Source of the DNA: Corinectria fuckeliana
Taxonomy: Eukaryota; Ascomycota; Sordariomycetes; Hypocreales; Nectriaceae
Reading direction: 5' to 3'
Length of the DNA stretch: 64,000 bases
Assembly (NCBI GenBank): GCA_019137255.1
Contig: WPDH01000114.1
Span: 287,036 to 351,035 of the forward strand
How positions within the stretch are numbered: position 1 is the stretch's first letter; every line of letters begins with the position of its first letter. A program made the position numbers and the translations under genes. Below the pieces are notes generated by a model. It made no database searches, had not been told where the DNA came from, and saw nothing but the letters and a program-made list of their open reading frames with translations. Shown one piece after another: positions 12,269 to 26,900 of the stretch.

Positions 12269-15200
12269 AACTTCTCTATACAGCTTATAATATTATACCT
12301 TATAATAATATTACTTTTAATCTTATTTACCCTCTTTTATATAGACTAAGTTGTTTAATATAAAAGTAAATAAGATTATTATAAAGCTAAAAACTAAAAG
12401 ATCCTCTAAGTGTTTTTCTTTTTTAATTTAATAGTAAGATAATATAGGAAATTATAAGTGTTACTAAGCCTATTATATAGCTCTATCTAAGGCTATATAT
12501 ATCTGTAATTATATAATAAGAGTTATATATTTTTATTCTAAAAGAGGCTTTATAAGGCTATCTATTAGTATTTAAGCTATAAGCAGCTAAGATATCTTAA
12601 CTTTACCCTTCTAAATAAGCTTATAAACCTAGTAATAATAAATATTAACATACTAAAGTGTTATAACTAGCTTAGCTAACTACTTTATAATTAGCTAGAT
12701 TATATTAATATTATTATACTAGATTTAAGCTGTGTTTTAGACCTTAATACTAACCTTCTTAAGAAGTTAACCTAAGGCTAGCTATTTCTTAACTACACTT
12801 ATAAGAGTAAGTAACTTAGCTTTTATGCTAAATATAGTAATTATATTCTGCTTTATAGTCTTTTAAGTGATAAGACTCTTATATAATATAACTATCTAGC
12901 CTTATAAGAACTTTCTAGTTATTAGGCAGTCTCTAAAAGCTATATTTACAGCTATAAAAAGATTTCTCTAATTCTTAGTTACTATATAGTAGATATAAAG
13001 CTTTCTAGTGTTATAAAAATAGCTAATATACTATTCTGCTACTTTATTATACTTAAGGCTTAGCTAATAACTAAATTAACTAAGCTTTAATAATATATAG
13101 GATATATTAGGCCTTATAGTATTAGTAGGATAACTTATATTACCCACTTTTGTTTTATACTTTAAGATAAGGCTAAAGCTAGCTTTATATATTATAAGTA
13201 TAAGAATCTATAAGAGTAGAAAAATTCTTTTCTTATAGACTTTTAGTCTCTTACTATTTAGCTTAAATTTCCTAGCTATAGTTAAAATATATAACTTCTA
13301 AGAGAGCTAAAAGTAACCTACTATATAGTCTCTAATAACTTTAATCCTTAGAAACTAGTATAGCTCTCTTAGGTTTTTAACTTAATACTTTATTATTAGG
13401 GTATTATAAACTTATTACTATTTACTTTTAAACTCTTTTAGCTATATTATAATAATATTATTTATATAAAAGAAGATAAAAAGCTTTTTATACTTAAAAA
13501 TATAAGAGTCTTTCTTATAAGCTTTAAAGCTTTAACTAGTAAAAAAGTAGGTAAGATTCTTATATTATAGCTTTAGTAATATCTATAAGCTGTAAAAAGC
13601 TTTTAAGAGCTTTAAAAAGACTCTCTTTTTAAATATTTCTAATAGTAAGTAGTAATAAACCTTCTTGCCTAGTAGAGCTTTAATAAAGGTGTTAATAATA
13701 TTATATTAATATATATTAAGATCTTTCTTATAGTATTTTATATATATTACCTAAAAAGTCTTATATACTAAGGTAGATATATAAGTTTTAACTTTATTCT
13801 TATTTTACTTATTACTATAAGCTACTAAGCGTGCTTTAAAGCGTGTTATATAGCCCTGTTTATTAACCTTATATATAAACACCTATTTAAGGTTAATAAG
13901 CTAAATATTATTATCTAGCTTATTTATAAGAACCTTCTTATAGGCTTTTTTATCCTTTAGGTTTTTAATCTCTAGAAGAAGGCTTATATACTACTAAGAT
14001 ACCTATAGAAAGATTATAACCTACTTATATAACCTTAAAGTAAGTAGTATTATACTAATATAAAGAGAATATCTTTCTGTATTTAGAAGAGTTATATTAA
14101 TAATATACTTTATCTTAGTATACTCTTTAAGTTTCTTTTACTTTTATACCTTAAGAGCTTTCTCTAAGAGCTTTTAACTATAGTGCTTAGAGATTATATT
14201 AGCTTTCTAAAGGTGCTAGTTATAATCCCTTTAGGTCTTTTATAATAATTTCTATAGTAACTAAAAAGAGGTATTATTAGGGTTATTATATAAGGTTAAA
14301 TTAGCCTTATTATCTGTTTTATCTCCTAATATCTTATTAACCTATTCTAGTATAATAATCTATATATTAATTAAACTGTTATTATCTAATAAGTCTTATA
14401 ATCTTAATCTTTTTATAAGATTATTAGGTTTTATAAAGTTATTACTATTTTCAGCTTATATAGCTAATAAGATATTATTTATAATCTTAAGTAATAAATT
14501 ATATAATAGTATTATACTTACTACCTTATATAGTAAGCTAGACTAATATAAAGTATTATTAAGAAAAGTAACTTATCTTATAGCTCTTCTAGTAAGAGAG
14601 AGAAAAGGTAAAATAGTTTTAAATATAGTCTTAGCACTCTTAATCTTAAGAGTGCTTTTCTTTTCTTATAAAGCCTTAGTTTAAGGTTACTATTACTAAG
14701 TGTTTTAGACTTTTTCTTACTATTATATCTCTCTTAGAGATATTATAAGTAGTACTTAAATTTATAACTTAGTAAGGTCTAAAAAAGACTTTATAGCTAT
14801 TATATTAAGACTACTTTTCTTACTAATATTTTTATTATTAGAGACCTCTCTTATATTAATTTAGTTTAGGATTCTATAAGTATATTTCTTATAAGCTTTT
14901 ATATCTTTCTTATATCTTAGATTAAAGTATTCTTACTTATTAAACTATATATTAGTAGAGATTATAACCTTCTTATCTTAGGTTACTAGTATATAAATTA
15001 TATATTATAACTTACTCTTATAGCTAATAAGATACCTAATATAAGCTCTCTTTATAAGTAAGCTTAAAAACTTATATAACTTAATATATTCTAAGACAGC
15101 TATAGTTATTAGGTAAGCTAAACACTTAAAGACCTTAATATATACTTATAAGAGCCTTATATCCTTAGAGATATAACTATATATAAGAATATTATTCTTA

Positions 15201-17769
15201 ACCTAGTCTTATTAGAGCTAGTAGGGGGTTACCTACTGATTTTTCTTTTAATAAGATATATAGTTAAAAAGGTATACTATTATATAGTATTTCTTAGAAG
15301 TAAGCTCTTCTAAGAGTCTTAACTTCTTACTTATAACTCTACTCTTAATCTTAATAATCCTTTCTAATACTTTAGCACCCCTGTTTTATATTAGAGTTAA
15401 TAGGGTAAACTTATAGATAATTATACTATTATTCTTAAAGATCTCTTTTTTCTCTTTAGTAAAAAGGGCCTTCTTACTATTATACTATAAGAGTAAGATC
15501 TTAAGGCTATATTAAGTTTATAGCTAGGCTTATAGTTTTCTAAATATACTTTTAATATCTAACTTTAACTTTAAGAGGTAAAAAAAGTGTATTTTTATTA
15601 TTATATCTATAAATAAGACCTAATAATAGTAGCTATTATATATAAGTATTAGAAAGTAATAAAAATCGCAATTTATTACTTTTTTAAGCTCTTAAGAGAT
15701 ATAGTCTAAAGACTTTCTTAAGATTGTTATTATTATTTTTATTATAGTATAAACCTAATATTTCTTAAGAAGAGGTCTCTTAACTCTTACTCTTAAACTT
15801 AATAAGGCTAGCTAATTAAGAGCTTTCTACTCTATATAACTATATTATTAATACTAGAGCTTAGTATCCTCTTTAGAGACTGTCTTAAGCTTTAAAGCTA
15901 TTATAACTAAAGGGCTCTAAATAAATACTCTTATTAAAATAACCTACTAGCTTATATAAAGCTATATAAAAGCTACTATCTTAAAAGATTCTTTTATTTA
16001 AAGAACTTTTACTTTTTAATCTTAAATAATATTATTACTATATATTTAAAAGCTTAAGATTATATTAAGATATATTCTTAGTATATAGTAAGTATACTTA
16101 AGTCTAATAAGCCTACTCTTAGAAAACTTAAGATATTAAACTCTTAGGTTAACTATATTTTAGCCTTTTATAAATATCTTACTATCTCTTATATAAGCAG
16201 TCTTTTTAACCTTCTAATTAAAGCCTTTTTTAGAGAACTAGTTTATATAGTTAAAAAAGTAGTATAAGATACTAAAATTATAAATAGTAATATCTCTAAT
16301 TATAAGGTTTATAAAGATTATATTATATATAGCTATATATAGGGTATTTATATAAGAAATAAGGCCTGGGGGAGAAGTTTAATAAGTAATAGTAATTATT
16401 TTTACCTTTTCTTTTAAACTGCTAATTAGTATATAAGTTGCCTTTTTTACTAGAGTCTAAATATTAGCCTTTTTTAGCTCTTTTAGGTACTTATTAAACT
16501 GCTTCTTAAAAGTCTTATTCTGCCTAAGGTAAAAGCCCTAGCCCTCTAAGGTGTATTTCTTCTTATATAAGGCTAGAAAGTTAAAGTATTTTTTCTACTA
16601 TATAGGTATTTATATAAGATACCTTTTTTTATAGCTAGAGCACTTCTAACTTGTGGTTTTAGTCTACTAGCTTAACTAAGAAGAGTTTAATAACCTAAAG
16701 GCTATTATAAAGTAAGCTTAAGAAGGATTTAACTTTTTCTTTCTTATATTATTATAAAAGAGGTGTATAATCTTAAGTAGATTATTTACCTTTTTACTCT
16801 TACTCTTTTATCTTATAATAAGCTTATCTTAAGCGTAATAAAACTCTTACTAGGGCTTTATCACCTTTAGGAACTCCCTTTTAGCCCTCTTCTTATTAAT
16901 AGTAATTACCTTATATATAATATAATTCTTTTAGGCCTTCTTAAACTAGTTAGCTTAAGCTTTTTAATCTTTTAACTCTTTCTTAGTTATTAAGGCTTAA
17001 AACTTTATCTTAACTTTATAGATATTATTTTTATCTTTAGGATTAATAAAAAGCTTAAGACAGCTAATAATCTCTTTAAGATCTTATGTTTTTCTAATAT
17101 ATATAGTATAGCTACTTAAGAGGGTTTTTAAGATAAATACTTTAAGCTTATTTAGCTTCTTCTTCTTAAAAGCCTTATCTTATAAGCTCTTATCTTATCT
17201 TACTTATTATAGTATAAATAGCTTATTATTATTAGCTTGCTTAATATTATAGTTTTACTACTAATCTTTAAGGTTAAGCTAATAAATCTATATAGTAAGA
17301 GCCTTTTTCTTACTATTACTAATACCTGAAAAATCTAGCCTTTTAGGCTTTAAGAAGAAGTCTCTCTTATTAATAACTAGTATAAGGTTTAATACTAGAT
17401 TATTAATACCTAATATAGTCTCTAAGCTAATATATTTCTAGATTTTATATATTATAACTAAAGTGTAAATACACTCTAGCTATAAGGTTTAGTTCTTAGC
17501 CTTTTTTAGCTTAAGAAGAAAGTCTAAAAACGCTTTTATACTGTTTATATCTATTATATTAGTAGCTAAAAGTGTGCTAAGTACTTAGTAGGTAAATTAC
17601 TTTAAATTATATAAATCACTTAAATTAGAATTTATAAGCCTTAGGGGTAATTACTCAGCTAGGAGAGAAATTAGTTACTTATAAGTCTTTTCCTAATATT
17701 AAAAATAATACTAGATTAATACTAAAGGCTAGAATTTACTTAAAAAGTTACTACTAAGCTTATAACTAT

Positions 17770-17931
17770 TAATATAACTATATATATTATATAACTATAC
17801 TAAGCTAGGAAAAAAGGCAGAATAGTAAGTCCCTAAGGGGATTACTATTATTACTAGATGCTTAGTATCTAAGGCAGAAATATAAATAGTGCCTAATAGT
17901 AAGCCTAACTAGTAGTTTTACTACTAATAAA
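17770..17931 (-). repeat. Copia 5' LTR, heavily mutated
   Basis: 162 bp. Aligns without gaps to 3372-3533, with most G changed to A and several C to T (for example GATGTGACTG to AATATAACTA). Confidence 0.8.
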
Positions 17932-18099
17932 AAGATATAAGCTTTAAAGTAAGAACTTAGTATTTTATATATACTTATATCTTATACACTAAATTATAAT
18001 ATGTAAATATAATACTTTTTATAACACTTAATTATAATATTATTAATTAGAACCTAATTTTAACTAGACTTTAACTATAGCTTTTTATATACTTAGCTA

Positions 18100-20517
18100 T
18101 AATAAGATTATAGCTAAAATTCTTATTAAGACTATAAATAGTAAGAAAATTCACACTCTTAGCATATAGTACTATATTTTTAAGTTTACACTTTAAGGTT
18201 AAAAGAATAGTATTAAAAACAGAAAGTAAGAGTATAAAAAGGCTTAAAAACTATTACTAATTTAAGAGAAGCTATTAGTTAATTAGATTATAAAAGAAGA
18301 AATCACTAGATAAGCTCTCTTAAAGTGTGATTTATATACTATTATATAAGAAATTAGTAACCTTAAATATATTAATAATCTTATTAGGTATTACTAGGTC
18401 TTATACTTTAACCTTTTATAAATATTTAACAGTTACCTTTATTATATTTTAGTTATACCCCTAAAATCTATTTTAACCTAACTAACTTTTTTTATAAATC
18501 TTTTTTACTCTCTTTCCACTCTTATATTATTACTATATTATATATAATATGCAGGCTAAGTAAAATAGAGGATATTAAGATTATAAACTATCTTTCTTCT
18601 CCTCTTAAGGAAAATTTTTCACTATAAAACCTGCTCTTACTATAAGCTAAGCCTAGTATAAAAACAACCTGTAATTAATTTAAAGATCTTATTATTAAGA
18701 CTAAATATAAACTTAAAGTAATTATCTTAAAAGCTACTTTTCTTTTAGTTTAAAAAATAGTAGTAACCTTAGCTAATACTACTATAAGCTATACCTAATA
18801 TATAAGTAGTAAGATTCTAATCTTACTATCTCTTATAGAAATAATTATAACTACTATTAAAAAAGTAGTATTAGCTGCCCTTTAGAAAACACCTATTAAA
18901 GCCTTAACCTAAGCCTAAGTTACTTATAATAAGAGAATACTTTTATTCTTAATAGTACTAATATTAAAAGTAATCTTTTCTTACCTTAGTAGGGAGATTA
19001 TTATTAGGTTGCCTAGTATAACTTCTAATATTATATCTTATATACTATTAGATACTATAATAATTATTAACTATACCCTCCTAAGAGGTTACTTCTTACT
19101 TATAGTAGCCTTATATTACCTTCTTAGTAAAGATATTATAGTTCTCTTTTACAGACTAATTATAAATCTCCTAAAGGATAATACTTAAATTCTTACTATT
19201 TTTAGTATAAGTGTGTATTAGGTTTTAAGGCAGTTTATAATAGTTACTAAGAGAGTTTTAACTAGCTGTATAAGAGGCTTACTTAAGAACCTTATAGCAG
19301 ATATTTAATAAGCAAATAGTATTAAGATATATACTATAAAACTGTTATAAAGCTACTATATAGCTAGACCCTACTAGTTACTAGTTATATTATTAACTAA
19401 ACTAATAGATATAAATAAACTTTATAACTAAGATATAATTATAGCTGTAAAGGTTTATTAGACTAAGCCTTATTTAGGGGAGATTTAACCTAGGTAGTGC
19501 TTTAAGTGCTTTTACTTTAGATATATTATATAGTACTATTAGGAATAGGCTAGGTATAGCTATTATAAGAGGGCTTACTATATAAGAGATATAGTATATC
19601 TTACTTTTACTAGTAAGATCCCTTTAGTATATTATAACTATAACAGCTTATACTTAGTATAGTCTTATATATACTATATAGTATAAAAAAAGTAAGAATA
19701 AGTAAGAAATATCTATATAAAGAGACTTATATAGTTTAGTATTTTAAGTAAGTAGTATAAATATATAGTATACCTATTATAAGATATAGTAGTATTAATA
19801 CTAATACTAACTATAGTATTAAACTACCCTGCCTAAAGAGGGCTTAAGCAGCTCTTAAAGCAGCCTTAGGCTAGACTAGACCTAGGTCTAAGTTTAACCT
19901 TTATAGTGTTTAGTCTAATTAACTAATTAAGAGAGTAAATACTATTAAAAGTTAAAAATAGTATACTAATACTAGTTAGTAAGAAGAATAATACCTAAAA
20001 GAATAAGAATAAGTAGTGTAAGCAACTTAGACTTAACCTAAGATTAATTAAATTTTAGTATATAATTTAGGCTAAGCCTTATAAGNNTATTATTATAAGT
20101 ATATAATTAGCTTTTCTTATAAAGTAGACTTACTTATAATATATATTATTATATATATATACTAAGCCTAACTTTCTCCCCTCTTAGGTAAGAGTAGTAA
20201 AAGGTTTTTTATCTTATAGCTTATTATTAGGGTTTTTCCCTCTTATTATAGATTAGTTTAAGTTACTTAAAAAAAGAACTAAATAGCTATAAGCTAAATT
20301 AGGTATAAATAAATAAATAAGTCTTATACTTTTTTTAATATAATATAAAAGTTAAATTAAAAACCTTTATATCTCTTAAAGCTACTTATTTAAAAAGTAC
20401 TACTCTTAAAGTAATCTAATTATAGTATATTATACTAGTATAGTAAATATATAAGAAGTCTATTAGGCTTAGCTATATTTATAATTTAGATAAATATAGT
20501 CTTACTAAGAGTATAAT
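18100..20517 (+). mobile_element. LINE (Tad-like) ORF1 remnant
   Basis: Three consecutive degraded zinc knuckles are readable at about 19498-19680 on the plus strand. The first is CFKCFYFRYII.YY, fitting CFKC..FGH....C. The second is YSYYKRAYYIRD, fitting the C.YC...H..RDC type. The third is VYYNYNSLYLV. This three-knuckle layout is typical of ORF1 of Tad/I-type fungal LINEs. A start of ORF2 may follow near 20050 (reads FSI.FRLSL), but the recognisable sequence is lost before the Gypsy insertion at 20518. Two undetermined bases (NN) lie at 20086-20087. The 5' boundary is approximate. Confidence 0.5.
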
Positions 20518-20902
20518 TATTACAAAATAAGCTAGATAGAGGGCTATTACTATCTAATAACAGCCTAGGCTATAACTCTAGAGAGGGCTACTAAAAAGTG
20601 GCTATAATAAGAAGAGAAATCTCCTACTAATTAGGCTAGGAATAGTCCCGGAAAATCCTAAGACAGTCCTAAAGAAATCTTAGGACCTATCTAGAGATTT
20701 CCTAAGGAGTAACTAGAGAGTGCCTTAAGACTTCCCCCTATATAAAGGGAAAGACAGTCACTAGAATAAATAGAAAAATTATAATCTTATTACCTTACTA
20801 TCTTACTCTTAAGCTTTAAGATATCTTAATTATATAAGTAGGGATTCTTCCCCCTAGTGGTATTTACTCTATATATCCCCTAATATAGTTAATTTTATAT
20901 TA
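20518..20902 (+). repeat. Gypsy family 2 copy A, 5' LTR
   Basis: 385 bp; begins TATTACA (TGTTACA in copy B), ends TATATTA (TATATCA in copy B). A TATAAAGGGAAAGA-like segment in the middle may be the core promoter. Confidence 0.9.
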
Positions 20903-23900
20903 AATAGTAGTAATTATATTACCTATACTTATATACCTTCTAAATAGCTCTTAACTTTCACCTTAGTTAGAAACTCTTAAAAGCTTACTAAGAAATCCCT
21001 AGTTATTAAGAACTCTTCTCCCCTAAGGTAATTAACTTAATTAACAAGAAAGATAACATATAAGTATAAGAATATTACCTCTAGGAATAATATTAGCAGT
21101 TAGGACTTACCTACTTATTTCTTTTATATGCTATCTTTAGACCTAACCCTAAGAAAGCAGCTAAGTCTCTTATATACCTCTTAATATAAAAGTTAAAACT
21201 ATATACTAAAATTAAGAAGGTAATTATAAGGTAGTTAAAATCTAAGAAATAAGTATATAACTAGAAAGAACTCTATTACTACCTAACTAGACAGAAATAC
21301 TAATACCTACTACTACCCCTAAACATCTTCTAACCACTTATAAGCTCCTTAGGAATAACTAGCTTAACCCCCCTTAAGACCTTTCCTATTTCACTATAAC
21401 CACCTCTTCCCACCTAGCAACTAATAGCTAACCTAGTTAATAACAATCTTGCCTAACAGCTTTATAACTAGGATATTAAAAACAAACTAAGATCTTAATC
21501 TGCTAACCTATTAAACCTATCACAAATCCTAGCCTAATAACACTTTAAGGACACCCTTCTTCTAATAACTAGTCTGTAGAATAAACCAGCCCCTATAGAG
21601 TTTAACTTAACCTTCTGACTAAATAAAAGTAAGAAACCTATAATAGTAGATTAATAACCCCTAGCTCTAATAGTTAAGATACTAATAGAATTAGCCCTAA
21701 GTATAGATAATCCGCTAGAATATCTAATAGTATAAGAAACTCTTATTACTATAGAAGACCTATATAACCTTCTTAGCTAGATATAAATAAATACCACCTT
21801 AGTGCTATATATCTAGTTCTAAGCAGAAGAAGTAAGAAAGTTCTAACTAGTAGATACCTATAATAAATCCTTTAATAATATAAAGCTAAATAATAAGAAC
21901 CTTATCTAGAGAAGTATCTTTCGCTTTATTAATTTCTTAGAATAATACGCGGTATAAGAACTAGAATATAAAGCAGTACTAGTTTAGAATATACTATACC
22001 TGCTTCTTAGATTAGCTTTAGACTAGTATACTAGTAACCTAACTAATAACTAATAAGTAGCACTTTAGAATAATTATAAGAGAATTAGCATATAGATTAA
22101 TCTAATCTAGACTTACTTTAAAACCTAACTAGAAGTTATAATAGATACTCTATAAAAGAAGAAATTTACTATTTAAGATATTACTAACTAAGTTAACTTC
22201 TAGAATTAGATATCTAGAGTTAAATATATAGTATATACTGCTAAATACCTACCTAATTATCTTACTAACTTAGTCTTTAATAAGCTTAATATTTACCTCT
22301 AAGAAGTTATAAGCTACCTAGCTTCTTACTAGTCTATTAACAACTAGGCAGATATAAATAAGCTTTATATACTAAACTTTTATATCTGCGTAATAGCAGG
22401 AAGTTAAAGCTACCTCCTTAGGGGAAAGTATTACACCCTAATAAGAAACTAAGCTAGTATAGCTACTTAGAAACTAAAAATAATATACCTCTAAACCCTG
22501 CGTAGTAATATAGCTAGACTAACCTTATAGATAGGTAATAATAAAAGCCTCCCTTTATAGTAGAATAACTATCAGCAGGGATAAGTATACACACTCTTAT
22601 TTATACCCCTAAAAGTATAAAATAATATACTAACCTAAAATTAAGTCTAGTTTATATCACTCTCGCTAGTAAGAAATATAACAGCTGCTAAAACCCTAAC
22701 TTAGAATATAACTCTACTACTAGCTTTAGCTCTTCACCTTATAATTATATACTTAAGGCAACTTAGCAGTAGAAATATAAGTACTTAAATATTTTATATG
22801 TTTAATAATATCTAGCTAGATAAGCTTAGAGGGTACTATATTTCCTAAGAATAAGTATAAGTATTCTTCACTAAAAAAGAACTATAAAACTTAGAAGAGG
22901 CAGCCTATATAATAACAGGATAATATAATATTAATATAAATAAACTATAAGATAACTTAGAATCCTTATATATTACACTAAAGGCATATAGATTTATCTA
23001 GAAAACTATAAAAAGCTAAGACAGTATTAAGAAATTTATTCTAGATATTAGTAACTACCACCTAGTTTTACTATAAGACTTAGTCTACCTTACTTATAAG
23101 CCTAAGTAGATCCCTACTATTATTAAGTATACACTATAAGATAAGAAACTAAACTTATAACACCTCTTAAAGTATAGCTATATATAGGTATAAGTAAAAG
23201 CCTCTCTAGCTAGAACTAAACAATAAGAGATCTATATAGATATAAGTATAATATACTTAGTAGTTAGTTATAAGATACTCTAGTTCTTTCTAGATATAAC
23301 CTTCACTAGAGAATATTAGGCTAAGCTTAGTAGTATAAGCTAGAATAAGACAGAAGGATAGGTAATATTTATAGTATACTTGCTAAGCTATTAGGCAGAA
23401 AAACACACAGTAGTAAAAGTCTATATTAGAGCTTAGGTTATACTAGAACTATTAGTAGGACTACTTTTAGGCTAAGAATTTAACACTACTTATAGAGTAG
23501 ATATTATTAACACCTAGCAGAAAGTGCAAATAAGTGCGGCTAACAGGCTGTGCCTACCTGCCTTAGTATATATCTATATAAGACTTTATAAATACCTAGT
23601 GAAAAGTAACACACATATTATAATCCCTTCTAAAAGTAGTAAAGTAGTATAAGTAAGTATACTAAGTGTCCTAAGAGGCTAAGACTTCCTTCTTAACTTA
23701 TAAAGTTAAAATATTATTAGAGCTATTATAAGACAGCCTAAAGTAGTCTTTATAATAAACAATAAGTAGAAGCTATTAATAATCTAAAAGAACTAACAAC
23801 TAGGTATTCTTAAACTAGTTAAAAATAAGAACTTTATTAAAAAAGCTAACTAGAGTGACCTACTTACTAAACATAAAGATATAATACTAATAACCTATAA

Positions 23901-26900
23901 GCTTAAATGCCTAACCTAAGAAGTTATAACTCTAGCTGATAAGAAACCTAACTAGAAACTTAGCATAGAGTTCTAAAACACTAGTCTAGACTTAAATACT
24001 AAGCTAGACATATCTAGAGATAAGACCCTCCTAGAAGTTAAAACAGCAGAGAGAGTGAGAATCTATAATAACTAAACCAGCTTTATATAACAAGTCTAGA
24101 GTCTTACATAGAAATACACTAGTATTTAGGCTAACTAAGAGGAAATAATAGTACCTAAGTATAAGCAGATAAAGGTACTCTTAGTAGACAACTAGTACTA
24201 ATAAAAGCTAGGATTATAACCTTACCTGTTAAGAAAAAAGAGAAGAGACTTTCTAGATACCATATTTAACTAACTATATAACTAAGAATAAATAGAGTGA
24301 GTTATAAAACTAACACTATTTGTAAGCCCTGTCTTTATAGTATAGTAAATAGTAGCTAGCAAAAAGAAAGAACATATAGTAGTAGACCTATAAGCCCTAA
24401 ATAATATAATAATTCTAGATACTTACCTAATACCCCTATAAGAGAATATTCTTAGCAAACTCTAGAGGAAACAATATATTAGTGTTATTAATACCTAGTT
24501 ATTTTTTCACTAGTTTCTAGTACACCTTAAACACTAAGATTGCTTTATAGTAGTTAGCCACTAAGAATTAGAGCAATCTAAGATAGCCCTAATAGGATTT
24601 AAGAACTCCCTAGTATATATCTAACAGTTTATAAACTAGCTACTCTAACTATACTAGGCCTTTACTATAGTATTTATTAATAATATTATTATTTTCTCTA
24701 ATAATAATATAAAACACCTAGGGTATTTTTAAATAATCTTTTAGCTATTCTAAGAAAAGAATATTACCCTCTTAGCTAAGAAAGCCTTTTTAGGCTACCT
24801 ATTAGTCTAATTGCTTAGATTCTAAGTAGACAGGCTAGGCCTATCTAACACCTAGAAACAAATAGCAGCCCTAAGAAATATTAAATTTCTAACAAATTTA
24901 CTTTAACTTAAGAAATAGATTAGTATAGTTAGATAGCTATAGCACTTAATCCTAAGATTTACTAGAGCTATTAAACTACTACAGGCTAGGAAAACTAGTA
25001 TGCTTATAAAAGAATGCGAATTAGGCGAATTAGCAACAGGTTAGAGACAGGTTAGCTATATAACCTAAGCTAAGTTCACTTTAACCCCTAAAGAGATTAA
25101 TAGTTTCTATAAGGTTATAAACAGGCTAGTAAACACTAAATCACTTTATTACTTTAACCTAGATGTAAAACTATTTATTTAGCCTAACATATTAAAAGAA
25201 TAAGAAATAGAAGGTATAATATATTACCTAGACTTAAAATACACTTAGGATTAAGTTAGTAAAATCCTATCTATAGTTATATACCTTATTATATACCTTA
25301 GCTAAGCTTTACACAATACTAAGAAAAACTACTAGCTAATAAAAATAGAAATAATATACCTAGTCTAGATATACTAGAAAGCCTAGATAATAATCTAGTT
25401 AATATAAAAAGATAAAGTAATTATACTTACTAACTACTTTGCTATCTGTGCCCTAGTCTGCTAAAAATCAGCATTTACTAGCGCCTTACAGAATAATAAT
25501 TATCTCACCCTAGCTTTATAATATCTTAGCTAGTACCTATTAGATATTTAACATATCTTAGAACTAACTAATATAGTACTAGATATACTCTTAAGGCTTT
25601 TAGGCTAAGAAGATATATAAGACAGCACTAAGAAAGGCAAACTAAACTGCCTTTAGGAAGGGGAGAAACTAGTTACTTATACCTTCCACTTTGTAGAAGC
25701 TAGTATGTAAACTAGTCTACACTAGGAAATTATTAACTAGTATCCTAAGAAAGCAAAATAGGTAGTAATTTTAGCACAGCTTAGTAAAAAAGATAAGATC
25801 TTAAGGCTTCTCTTCTTTTAGCAAAATAGACTTATCTACCTGTGAGAGTATAATAGATACTAACAGCTATACTTACTTATAAATATAGGCTAGAAAGTTA
25901 TTTAAGATAATTATAAGTGAAACTTTCACCTAGGGGAGGTATAATCTTAGCAGGACCTATTAAGTTCTTTTGTAATAACTAACCTACACTAAGAAATCTA
26001 AGCAGTATAAGACAAATATAATATATATAGTAGAAACCTTACTAACCACTAGAAACTACCAGGCTAACTAATACCTATCTAAAGCCCTCTAATCTTATTT
26101 TATATAATTATAATAGACTTTATTATAGGGCTGCTAGTTGTAAAAGCTAAAAGAATACTATAGCTAAACCTAGAAAAGTAGTTTTTTAACTACCTACTAA
26201 CTATTACTTATAAGTAGTATTAGATATACCTGCTTATACTAGGGAATAATTAGTACACTACTAAAGACTAGGTATAAGTATTATTTATAGAACTAATATA
26301 ATATAACTAGGGAATCCTACATAGTATTATATTTAACTAAGATGTAAAGTTTGTGTTAGACTTCTAGTAAGATCTGTAAACAGTATTTAAAACTAAGCTT
26401 CTTATATTAATAGTATAGTATTCACAAACTAATAGAGCTATAAAAAGACAAAATCAGATAGTAAAAGTAGCCTTCTAATATTTTACTAGTAACTTCCCAG
26501 GCTAGCCCTAAGTTCTAGCTCTTATCCCTCTCTAGTTTAGCCTAAACAACTTATATTTATTAGCTATTAATATATCACTAAGTAAGCTGGTTACTAGGCA
26601 GCGCTTAAATAATAGGCTATAATAGCTAGAAGATAAATCTAACACCTTTAATTAGGATATCCTCTATAATAAAGCTAAACTCACTCTAGCCTTTATATAA
26701 GCAGCTATAAAACACTAGTACAACTAGAAACACTAGCTGGTAGAATATAAACTAAGAGACTAAGTCTAGTTAGAACTTTATAAGAAAGGATATATAGTAG
26801 TAGATAACTATATAGAAAAACTAAAGGAGAAAAAAACTAGACTATATAAGATTCTTAAACAGGTGGGAAACCTAGTATATAAACTTAAAATAAAAGATAA

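Larger units (their letters stand above)
3372..17931 (-). mobile_element. Copia-type LTR retrotransposon, RIP-degraded, split by a Gypsy element
   Basis: Two 162-bp direct repeats bound it. Read on the minus strand they begin TGTATTAG and end CACATCA, so TG...CA ends are present in the left copy. A purine-rich tract (GAGAGGG) lies just inside the left repeat, which marks that as the 3' LTR and agrees with minus-strand coding. Copia reverse transcriptase is readable around 13905-13815 (KVNK.GYITRFKARLVA, matching the family's WVFK.K...G...R.KARLVA block), and a degraded YVDD box (reads YINN) lies near 13460. Removing the nested Gypsy element and its target duplication leaves about 7.0 kb. No convincing target duplication: GGTAT on the left, AAGAT on the right. 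All frames are full of stops. Confidence 0.7.

Noticed and set aside
3367..17936. Target-site duplication for the Copia element (GGTAT versus AAGAT).
   Set aside because: Two differences fit RIP but the third does not; not claimed.
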